Source of the DNA: a bacterium
Lineage (GTDB): Bacteria > JALSQH01
Reading direction: 5' to 3'
DNA length: 7,973 nt
Assembly (NCBI GenBank): GCA_027004335.1
Contig: JALTID010000186.1
Coordinates: forward strand, 1-7,973
The translations under genes and the position numbers were made by a program. The stretch's first letter is position 1. Every line of letters begins with the position of its first letter. Positions 1-5,851 of the stretch are shown piece by piece. The notes beneath the pieces are model-generated. The model was not told the DNA's origin, searched no databases, and worked only from the letters and a program-made list of their open reading frames with translations.

Positions 1-1
1 G

Positions 2-631
2 GTAAAAGGTGATAAGGTAAAAGTTGTAAGAGTTGTTGATGGTGATACGGTTGTGGTTAAATTTGAAAATGGGAGATATGAAAAAGTCAGATTGATAGGA
101 ATAAATACTCCTGAGACTGTGGATCCACGCAGGCCTGTTCAATATTTTGGAAAAGAAGCATCAAGATATACTAAAAAACATCTTCAGGGAAAAACTGTTT
201 ATCTCCAGTATGACTGGCAGATAAGGGACAAGTATGGAAGATTGCTTGCCTATATTTTTCTTCCTGACGGAACATTTTATAATGCAAAGATAGTGAAAGA
301 TGGGTATGCTTTTGCATTTACTAGGTATCCATTTAAGTACATGAAGATGTTCAGAAAACTTGAAAGAGATGCAATAGAGCACAACCGTGGTCTCTGGAAC
401 CTCAATAGTCCATATCTGAAGGAAAGAATACGACAGAGGTCCAGACACTTCAGAGAGTATGAAATAAAGGTAATAAAAGGTAAGTATCTTGCTTCTAAAA
501 AGGGAAAGTATTTTTATTCTCCTGAGTGTAAGCAGGCAAGAAGAATAAAACCTGAAAACAGGGTCTGGTTTAACTCATGGCAGAAGGCGGTAAAAGCTGG
601 CTACAAACCCCACCGGTGTTTGAAAAAATAG
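2..631 (+). CDS. Staphylococcal-nuclease-like protein with C-terminal Ada-like zinc-finger region (5' partial)
   Basis: This is a probable Ca-dependent nuclease of the SNase (thermonuclease) family. The frame is open to the left edge, so the true start and any signal peptide lie outside; 209 residues are visible, counted here from base 2. Catalytic elements compared with S. aureus nuclease are the DGDT motif (D15, equivalent to D21), VRLIGINTPE (R30 equals R35, E38 equals E43) and KYGR (R80 equals R87). The calcium ligand D40 is Asn here (N35). After the SNase fold, roughly residues 160-209 resemble the small Ada-type metal-binding domain: SPEC (C176), FNSWQKAVKAGY, then PHRC (H204, C206). 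The usual pair of cysteines at the end is His-x-Cys, and the usual upstream His appears to be Tyr, so zinc binding is likely but not certain. A GTG at base 53 is an internal codon, because conserved SNase residues lie before it. The 3' end overlaps the PIN gene. Confidence 0.9.
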   Translation, partial: VKGDKVKVVRVVDGDTVVVKFENGRYEKVRLIGINTPETVDPRRPVQYFGKEASRYTKKHLQGKTVYLQYDWQIRDKYGRLLAYIFLPDGTFYNAKIVKDGYAFAFTRYPFKYMKMFRKLERDAIEHNRGLWNLNSPYLKERIRQRSRHFREYEIKVIKGKYLASKKGKYFYSPECKQARRIKPENRVWFNSWQKAVKAGYKPHRCLKK

Positions 632-1122
632 TTTCTCTCTCAAAATATCCTGAATTTGTGGTGGACACAAGTGTGGTTTTCTACCTCAGAAGGGTGGGGC
701 TGTTGCAGGGGTTTATTAAAAATTATAAACTCTTTGTTCCATATATTGTGGTTGAAGAGGCTTTGAGGAAAGATTGTGGTGATAGGAACTACTTTAAAAA
801 ATTTTTCTCAGAGGATGCTGAGGTGATCAGATTGGGGGATCACTTTTTACATGGTGAAGACGCAGTGTTATGGGTTGCTGAGAAAAGAGAATTGCCTGCT
901 ATTATTGATGACAAAAAAGCAATAAAGAAAGCTTTCAGGAGATCTATAATTTTTACCAGCTCCCCGATGGTACCGATTCTTCTTTTTTTAAAAGGAGCCA
1001 TTTCGGAAGGTGATATGAATGATAAAATTGAAGAAATTCTTAACATGGGGTATTATGGTAAGAATGTAAGAAATTACATGCAAAAAGTGACCAATATTGT
1101 GAGAAGGGAGTCCAGACGATGA
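577..1122 (+). CDS. PIN-domain protein, DUF3368-like (putative ribonuclease)
   Basis: This is a putative Mg-dependent ribonuclease of the PIN superfamily, 181 residues. The acidic quartet is visible: D30 in FVVDTSVVF, E60 in YIVVEEALRK, D95 in HGEDAVLWVA and D111/D112 in AIIDDKKAIKKAF. The GED...DD spacing and the C-terminal part (LLFLKGAISEGDMNDKIEEI, then a GYY segment) match the DUF3368 group, which is often a VapC-like toxin paired with a small UPF0175 antitoxin. No antitoxin gene is present beside it, so a classic toxin-antitoxin role is unsupported. The start is uncertain. ATG 577 gives a 55-base overlap with the nuclease gene and has no clear ribosome-binding site. In-frame GTG codons at 616 and 658 are alternatives, but they also lack one, and 658 lies almost at the first catalytic strand. 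The stop overlaps the next start as ATGA. Confidence 0.82.
   Translation: MAEGGKSWLQTPPVFEKIVSLSKYPEFVVDTSVVFYLRRVGLLQGFIKNYKLFVPYIVVEEALRKDCGDRNYFKKFFSEDAEVIRLGDHFLHGEDAVLWVAEKRELPAIIDDKKAIKKAFRRSIIFTSSPMVPILLFLKGAISEGDMNDKIEEILNMGYYGKNVRNYMQKVTNIVRRESRR
1103..1110 (+). promoter_or_regulatory. Ribosome-binding site of the short FAD oxidoreductase gene
   Basis: GAAGGGAG lies 8 bases before ATG 1119, inside the end of the PIN gene. It is a strong Shine-Dalgarno match and supports independent initiation at the ATGA overlap. Confidence 0.7.
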
Positions 1123-1997
1123 GAAAAAAAATCTGTGTTGTGGGTGGTGGAGTGGCTGGTTTTGGTGTCGCCGATGGGCTGCTTGAGAGGAATTTTACAG
1201 ACTTTACGCTGCTGGAAGGGAGACCAATTTTCCTCTACACTCTTACCTGGTTAAAATTTTCAAAAAAGAAAGGTGAAAATATCTCAGGAGAATTCTCAGG
1301 AAACGAATTTAGGGATTATCTCCTGGGGCGGGAAAGGCCAGAGGAAAATTTTATTAAGGGAAACAGGGTCTTCTATCTGGATAAGAAAAAGAAGAAACTT
1401 TACTTCTCTGATGGTAAAGAGACGGCAGATTGTGAATTTGATAAACTTATTCTTGCCACCGGTGGTGTTCCTGTTCTCTATGGGGAGTATTTATTGCCCG
1501 GTTTTAGAGGTGCAGGAATTTTTACTGCCTATCAGGTAGGTGAAATGCTGACCCACTACGACTTTTTACCAGGGGAAAAGCTTATTGTTTATGGCAGGGG
1601 TGAATACGCAGCTGAAACTGCATTACTTGCAAAGGAGTGTGGACTTGATGTAAAAATCGTTTTTTCCCATGAGCCCGATTTCCATTTAGATTTCCCTTTT
1701 TTACTGGGGAAAATAGTGAAAGTTCATGGAGGGTTAAGAGTATCCGGAGTAGATGTCAGAACCGCCGGCAATGAGGTTGAAGAATTAAATGGGGATACAC
1801 TTGTAGTAGCCGGAAAATATGTTCTGGAGAGAGGATGGAGAGAGATTGCAGGTATTAAATGGGACATTGATAAATGGCGAGGAATTTCTGATGATCCTGA
1901 TATCATACTGGTGGGAGATGCTTTTGAGCCATCATTTAATTTTGTAAGACAGTATGAAGAATCATATAAAAAAGGAATGGAGCTGGCAAATGAGTAG
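1119..1997 (+). CDS. Short NirB/AIF-like FAD-NAD(P) oxidoreductase, probable partner of the next gene
   Basis: This is a flavoprotein with two nucleotide-binding folds, 292 residues. The N-terminal FAD site is CVVGGGVAGFG (G9, G11, G14). RPIFLYTLTWL resembles the segment after the first FAD strand in NirB/AIF-type reductases. LILATGG (110-116) and IILVGDA (262-268) are the other FAD-contacting motifs. The NAD(P)-binding motif is VYGRGEYAAE (157-166), a GxGxxA variant. There is no CxxC redox-active disulfide. Relatives commonly run near 400 residues with a C-terminal interface domain; that domain is missing, and the protein stops just after the last FAD motif. It overlaps the following GlpA-like gene by 8 bases. 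Paired FAD proteins of this kind (anaerobic GlpA-type clusters, HcnB/HcnC and opine-oxidase-type complexes) form heteromeric dehydrogenases, so a two-subunit enzyme is the best inference. The substrate is unknown. Confidence 0.8.
   Translation: MRKKICVVGGGVAGFGVADGLLERNFTDFTLLEGRPIFLYTLTWLKFSKKKGENISGEFSGNEFRDYLLGRERPEENFIKGNRVFYLDKKKKKLYFSDGKETADCEFDKLILATGGVPVLYGEYLLPGFRGAGIFTAYQVGEMLTHYDFLPGEKLIVYGRGEYAAETALLAKECGLDVKIVFSHEPDFHLDFPFLLGKIVKVHGGLRVSGVDVRTAGNEVEELNGDTLVVAGKYVLERGWREIAGIKWDIDKWRGISDDPDIILVGDAFEPSFNFVRQYEESYKKGMELANE
1979..1982 (+). promoter_or_regulatory. Ribosome-binding site fixing the start of the GlpA-like gene
   Basis: GGAG lies 7 bases before ATG 1990. It favours that start over the upstream in-frame ATG at 1954, which would add 12 residues before the FAD-binding strand and deepen the overlap. 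Confidence 0.55.
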
Positions 1998-3426
1998 CAA
2001 TTTTGATGTGGTAATAATTGGTGCAGGGATCACAGGGACAGGCGTTGCTTATGAACTGAGCAAGAAAAAATTGAAGATTGCTCTGATTGATAAGGCCCCT
2101 TTTCCGTTTCAGGGGGCAAGCAAAGCCAACTCAGGTATTATTCATGCAGGCTATGATGATCCTCCAGGGAGCCTCAGAGCAAAGCTTGTGGTAAGAGGTA
2201 ATTTTCTTTATTCCAGATGGGCTGAGGAACTAGGGTTTGATCTAAAGAGGCCTGGTTCTATCGTGGTAGCTTTTAATGAAGAAGAACTGGAGACAATAAA
2301 AAAAGAGAAAATCCAGGGAGACGAGAGAGGTGTCCCTGGCCTGAAGATACTGGGAGGAAGAGAACTTTTTGAAATAGAACCTCTTCTTAACAGAGAGGCT
2401 ATAGCAGGTTTATATGCTCCTTCTGCAGGAGTGGTATGTCCAATGGAGGTGGTGAGTTACCTTTTTAAAGGTGCTGTAAGAAATGGCGTTGTTCCCTTTT
2501 TAAATCATAGAGTTATTGGTTTTGAAAAGGAAGGTGATATAGTAACTGCGGTGCTTATAGGCGAGGAGAAAATTCATGGTGAGATTGTCATCAATGCCTC
2601 CGGTGTATGGGGAGATGTGGTTTCTTCCATGGCGGGTATTGATAAGTATAAGATAATTCCAAGAAAAGGTGAATACATTCTTCTTGATCCCAACGAGAAA
2701 TACATGGTTAATCACATACTTTTTCCAACTCCGACAATGGTTTCCAAAGGTATTCTGGTTATTCCCACTATTACTGGAGATGTTCTTATCGGTCCAACTG
2801 CTCAGAATCTTGATGATGATCACAGGGAGGATACCTTTACAACAGAAGAGGGCTTGAAAGAGGTTATTGAAAAGGCTAGTCATATTGTTCCATCTCTCTC
2901 CACAAAACTCACTATAAAAACCTTTGCAGGGATCAGGGCCCAGCCGAATACCAATGATTTTATCATTGAGGGTTATGATGAACCTTCTAATTTTATAAAT
3001 GTGATAGGGATCAGATCCCCAGGTTTAACTTCTGCTCCTGCCATAGCAGAGTATGTGGAAGATATTGTTGAGAAAAAAATTGGGGGACTTCAGGAAGATC
3101 CTTCTGCTATTACGGAACCTTTTGTAAAACCTGATGAGGTTAAGCTTGCCCTTTCAGGTCAAGCTGGGTGGGGCTTTGCTCTCACTCCCCACCTGGATTC
3201 ACCAAGTTATCCCATGGTAGGAGCTTCTGCACAGTGGGGGATAGAAAAGGAGATTTATAATTTTACCTGTTTTACAGATAAGGGTCTTGGAGTTGATCTC
3301 TCGGGTGTTTTTCAGAATGAGCTTATTAAGTTTATTCTTTCAAGAGGCTTTAAAAAAGAAGATGTTTGCTACCGTTTCCCTGGATCATGGCAGGTCATTG
3401 AAGGAAAATGTGGGGGAGAAAAATGA
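1990..3426 (+). CDS. GlpA/DAO-family FAD-dependent dehydrogenase with atypical C-terminus
   Basis: This is a flavoprotein of the DAO fold, 478 residues, most like the anaerobic glycerol-3-phosphate dehydrogenase (GlpA)/2-hydroxyacid oxidase branch. It probably oxidises a glycerol-phosphate, hydroxy-acid or amino-acid substrate. The FAD site is VVIIGAGITGTG (G11, G13, G16), followed by LIDKAPFPFQGASKANSGII, the usual post-FAD segment of this group. INASGVWGD (201-209), a substrate-domain strand pattern IPRKGEYILLD (223-233), and GIRSPGLTSAPAIAEYV (340-356) complete the fold. Residues from about 380 to the end should, in GlpA relatives of this length, hold a BFD-like [2Fe-2S] domain with a CRCE-type motif. 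Here that motif is absent and only three scattered Cys (427, 460, 474) occur. Start ATG 1990 is chosen from the ribosome-binding site and motif spacing. Its stop overlaps the metal-binding-protein gene as ATGA. The preceding short FAD protein is its likely partner. Confidence 0.85.
   Translation: MSSNFDVVIIGAGITGTGVAYELSKKKLKIALIDKAPFPFQGASKANSGIIHAGYDDPPGSLRAKLVVRGNFLYSRWAEELGFDLKRPGSIVVAFNEEELETIKKEKIQGDERGVPGLKILGGRELFEIEPLLNREAIAGLYAPSAGVVCPMEVVSYLFKGAVRNGVVPFLNHRVIGFEKEGDIVTAVLIGEEKIHGEIVINASGVWGDVVSSMAGIDKYKIIPRKGEYILLDPNEKYMVNHILFPTPTMVSKGILVIPTITGDVLIGPTAQNLDDDHREDTFTTEEGLKEVIEKASHIVPSLSTKLTIKTFAGIRAQPNTNDFIIEGYDEPSNFINVIGIRSPGLTSAPAIAEYVEDIVEKKIGGLQEDPSAITEPFVKPDEVKLALSGQAGWGFALTPHLDSPSYPMVGASAQWGIEKEIYNFTCFTDKGLGVDLSGVFQNELIKFILSRGFKKEDVCYRFPGSWQVIEGKCGGEK
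3412..3418 (+). promoter_or_regulatory. Ribosome-binding site fixing the start of the metal-binding-protein gene
   Basis: GGGGGAG ends 4 bases before ATG 3423. It excludes the upstream in-frame ATG at 3408, which precedes the site. From 3423 the protein begins with a proper signal peptide. Confidence 0.6.
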
Positions 3427-4262
3427 AAAAGTTTATTGGAGTATTAATTCTGACTTTTTTCATTACCAATCCTCTCCTGGCTAAATTAAAAATAGTAACT
3501 TCCATTTTTCCCCTTTACAGTATAACAAAAGAGATTGTGGGAGACAGATGCGAGGTTGTTAATATTCTTCCCCCCAATGTTTCTCCCCATATTTTTGAAC
3601 CCAGACCCTCTGATGTCTTGAAGATGAGAGGGGCTGACATATTTGTTTATGTGGGGACAGAAGTTGAACCATGGGCGGTAAAATTAATGAGAGGAGCAGG
3701 TGGTAGCCCTGTTATAATTGAGTTTGCTTCTCTCGTTAAACCAGAAAATAATAATTATCATTTCTGGCTTGATCCCTCCATGGTTCTTGTTTTAGGTAAG
3801 AAAATTACCAGCGTGTTGGTCCAGAAGGATCCGGCTAATAAAAGTTACTATCTGAAAAGATTTTCTGTGCTTAACAAAAAATTACGGGAGCTTAATGAGC
3901 TTTATCGAAATAGGTTATCCCGGGTAAAAAATAAAAACTTAATTGTATTTCATAACGCATGGTATTACCTTGCAAAGAGATATAGATTGAACATAGTTGA
4001 TGTGGTAATAAAAGGAGAGGGAATGCAACCAACTCCCAGAGATATGCTGAAATTGGCTGAAGGTGCAAAAAAATACAGGATCAAAGTGATCTTTGGAGAA
4101 AAGCTGGGGAATGTAAAATTGTTAAAAAAGATCGCAAAGAACTTAGGTATTGGTTATATTCTACTTGATCCTCTTGGATGTCCTGATTGCAGAGGAAGAG
4201 ATAATTATTTTTCTTTTATGAAGTATAATTTAAACCAGCTTGTTTCAGGTTTAAACAGATGA
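3423..4262 (+). CDS. znuA: Zinc ABC transporter substrate-binding protein (ZnuA-like)
   Basis: This is an extracytoplasmic metal-binding protein of the cluster A-I family, 279 residues, which captures a divalent metal and delivers it to the permease encoded two genes on. The N-terminus MKKFIGVLILTFFITNPLLA is a signal peptide; no lipobox Cys is seen. Family motifs are VTSIFPLYSITKEIVGD, NVSPHIFEPRPSD (H56), HFWLDP (H113), VFHNAWYYLAKRY (H177), GMQPTPRDM, FGEKLGN (E226) and LDPLG (D249). Three His plus an acidic residue is the zinc-type ligand set; manganese-type proteins usually have Glu at the third position. The charged His-rich loop of many ZnuA proteins is absent. LDPLG is followed by CPDC (C253, C256) where relatives usually have a Gly-rich turn. 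Neighbouring ATPase and permease genes overlap downstream, which makes the assignment to a complete importer firm; zinc rather than manganese is an inference. Confidence 0.9.
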   Translation: MKKFIGVLILTFFITNPLLAKLKIVTSIFPLYSITKEIVGDRCEVVNILPPNVSPHIFEPRPSDVLKMRGADIFVYVGTEVEPWAVKLMRGAGGSPVIIEFASLVKPENNNYHFWLDPSMVLVLGKKITSVLVQKDPANKSYYLKRFSVLNKKLRELNELYRNRLSRVKNKNLIVFHNAWYYLAKRYRLNIVDVVIKGEGMQPTPRDMLKLAEGAKKYRIKVIFGEKLGNVKLLKKIAKNLGIGYILLDPLGCPDCRGRDNYFSFMKYNLNQLVSGLNR

Positions 4263-5041
4263 AAGCTCTTGAAGTTAAAAATCTTACGGTGAAAATTGCT
4301 GGAAAAGTGATCATTGAAAATGTGAGCTTTGATGTTGTGGAGGGAGAAATTTTAGGAATAGTTGGACCCAATGGGGGTGGTAAAACAAGCCTTATAAGAG
4401 CTATTCTGGGATTTCTTGATTATACAGGTGAAGTCAGAATATTTGGTTTTACACCTTCTGAGGCTAAAAAGAAGGGTCTTACTGGGTATCTCCCCCAGAA
4501 AAGTCTCTATGATCCAGATTTTCCTGTAAAGGTCAGGGATCTTGTTGCTTTTGGAATGATGAAAAGCTGGTTTGGAAAGTTGCCTTCTAACTGGAAAGAG
4601 AAGGTGAGAAGTTATCTTTCAATGGTTAATATGGAAAAGTGGGAGAATTACCCCTTCGGAAAGTTATCGGGAGGACAGCAACAGCGAGTCTCCATTGCAA
4701 GAGTTCTGGCAGGTGAGCCAAAGATTGTATTTCTTGATGAGCCAAATACTGGTATAGATGTGGTTGCTCAGGAAGATTTCTATCAGTTGCTTATGAAAAT
4801 AAATAAAGAATTAGGTGTAACAATTGTTATGGTTTCTCATGATATTGGTGTAATTTCTTCTTATATACATAAAACTGCCTGTCTCAACAGGGTACTTCAT
4901 TATCATGGTGAACCTGTTTGTATCACAGATCCAGAGCTTTTAAGGAGAGTGTATGGCAGTGGTGCAGATATGATTTTGATTCATGATGAAAATTGTGAGA
5001 ATTGCGGCTCAGTAAATGTGAAGGGTGAAGAGAGAAAATGA
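4259..5041 (+). CDS. znuC: Metal ABC transporter ATP-binding protein (ZnuC-like)
   Basis: This cytoplasmic ATPase powers the metal importer, 260 residues. All ABC motifs are intact: Walker A GPNGGGKTS (36-44), Q-loop YLPQKS (Q80), signature LSGGQQQRV (136-144), Walker B IVFLDEP (E161), D-loop NTGID and H-loop VSHD (H194). The segment LNRVLHYHGEP (209-219) is the typical post-H-loop strand of metal-type ATPases. The C-terminal tail continues past the usual end with HDENCENCGS (C246, C249), a possible extra metal site. ATG 4259 overlaps the binding-protein stop as ATGA, and its own stop overlaps the permease start as ATGA. No strong ribosome-binding site precedes ATG 4259, so translation probably depends on coupling to the gene before. 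Confidence 0.93.
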   Translation: MKALEVKNLTVKIAGKVIIENVSFDVVEGEILGIVGPNGGGKTSLIRAILGFLDYTGEVRIFGFTPSEAKKKGLTGYLPQKSLYDPDFPVKVRDLVAFGMMKSWFGKLPSNWKEKVRSYLSMVNMEKWENYPFGKLSGGQQQRVSIARVLAGEPKIVFLDEPNTGIDVVAQEDFYQLLMKINKELGVTIVMVSHDIGVISSYIHKTACLNRVLHYHGEPVCITDPELLRRVYGSGADMILIHDENCENCGSVNVKGEERK

Positions 5042-5850
5042 TTGAAGTCCTTGCGCTTCCGTTTATGCAAAAAGCTATCCTCGCAGGTAGTGTTTTGGCA
5101 CTAATTACCGGGATTCTCTCAGTTTTTATAGTACTGAAAAAATTATCCTTTATTGGAGTGGGGATCTCTCACACGGCTTTTGGCGGAGTGGCTCTTGGGA
5201 TTCTACTGGGCACTAATCCCTATCTAACTGCTATGGCCTTTGCTCTGATAGGTGCATTCTGGATCGGTGGAATAGGAAGAAAAGGTTCCCTACATGCAGA
5301 TGTATCTATTGGGATCCTCTTTGCCACCGCAATGGCTCTTGGTGTGATTTTTCTTGGTTTTTCTCACAATTACAATGTGGATGTAATGGGTTATCTTTTT
5401 GGAAATATTTTAGTTCTTACTTCTGGAGATGTTTTTGCTTCTATCATTATTGGAGTGGTGTCTCTTATTTTTATCGCTTTATTTTTTAAAAGGATGTTTT
5501 TCGCCGCTTTTGATGAAGAACTGGCAGATGTTAATGGAATTCCTACCGCTTTTCTCTATTATCTTTTTCTTACAATTGTTTCTTTTACTGTGGTGATCTC
5601 AATTAAGATGGTGGGGATTATTCTTGTTTCTGCTCTACTTGTAATTCCCGGGGCTATAGCGTTTCTCATCACCTATGATTATAAGCTGATGGTTCTCCTC
5701 TCAATTATCTTTTCTATCATGGGAATCTACCTTGGTTTACTTTTCAGTTTTTTCTTAAATCTTCCCTCTGGAGCCACAATTGTTGTTACTCTTACCACTC
5801 TTTTTCTCGTCTTTTTTCTGATTCAACCTAAACGAAGAAGAATAACTTAG
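5038..5850 (+). CDS. znuB: Metal ABC transporter permease (ZnuB-like)
   Basis: This is an integral membrane permease of the ABC-3 family, 270 residues, forming the channel for the importer as a presumed homodimer. About eight or nine hydrophobic spans are readable, roughly 10-33, 40-60, 62-80, 90-108, 125-150, 170-212 (two spans), 216-236 and 244-263. Conserved family segments are VGISHTAFGGVALG (42-55), FDEELADVNGIP (158-169, the cytoplasmic coupling loop), MVGIILVSALLVIPGA (191-206) and LPSGATIVV. The Arg/Lys-rich end KRRRIT is likely cytoplasmic. A purine-rich stretch (GAAGAGAG) about 5 bases before ATG 5038 can act as ribosome-binding site inside the ATPase gene. It is the last gene of the plus-strand chain and its stop is one base from the convergent GMC gene's stop. 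Confidence 0.92.
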   Translation: MIEVLALPFMQKAILAGSVLALITGILSVFIVLKKLSFIGVGISHTAFGGVALGILLGTNPYLTAMAFALIGAFWIGGIGRKGSLHADVSIGILFATAMALGVIFLGFSHNYNVDVMGYLFGNILVLTSGDVFASIIIGVVSLIFIALFFKRMFFAAFDEELADVNGIPTAFLYYLFLTIVSFTVVISIKMVGIILVSALLVIPGAIAFLITYDYKLMVLLSIIFSIMGIYLGLLFSFFLNLPSGATIVVTLTTLFLVFFLIQPKRRRIT

Positions 5851-5851
5851 C

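Noticed and set aside
161-448. 95-codon antisense frame under the nuclease gene
   Set aside because: The plus-strand nuclease motifs span this region; the antisense product has no family features.
1954-1989. Upstream ATG as the start of the GlpA-like protein
   Set aside because: It would add a Lys/Trp-rich leader before the FAD strand and lacks a spaced ribosome-binding site; ATG 1990 has one.
2500-2883. 127-codon antisense frame inside the GlpA-like gene
   Set aside because: It lies wholly inside a well-supported flavoprotein gene, shows no recognisable motif or ribosome-binding site, and its composition is that of a reverse-strand shadow.
3408-3422. Upstream ATG as the start of the metal-binding protein
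   Set aside because: The ribosome-binding site lies after it, and the five extra residues would precede a complete signal peptide.
3380-3422. Zur operator or internal promoter before the metal importer
   Set aside because: No AT-rich inverted repeat or clear -35/-10 pair could be picked out; the importer appears to be read from upstream.
3120-3426. Frameshift that destroyed a BFD domain in the GlpA-like gene
   Set aside because: The frame runs uninterrupted to an ATGA junction with the next gene, and the 62-to-65-codon frames on the same strand show no CRCE-type motif, so the different C-terminus appears genuine.
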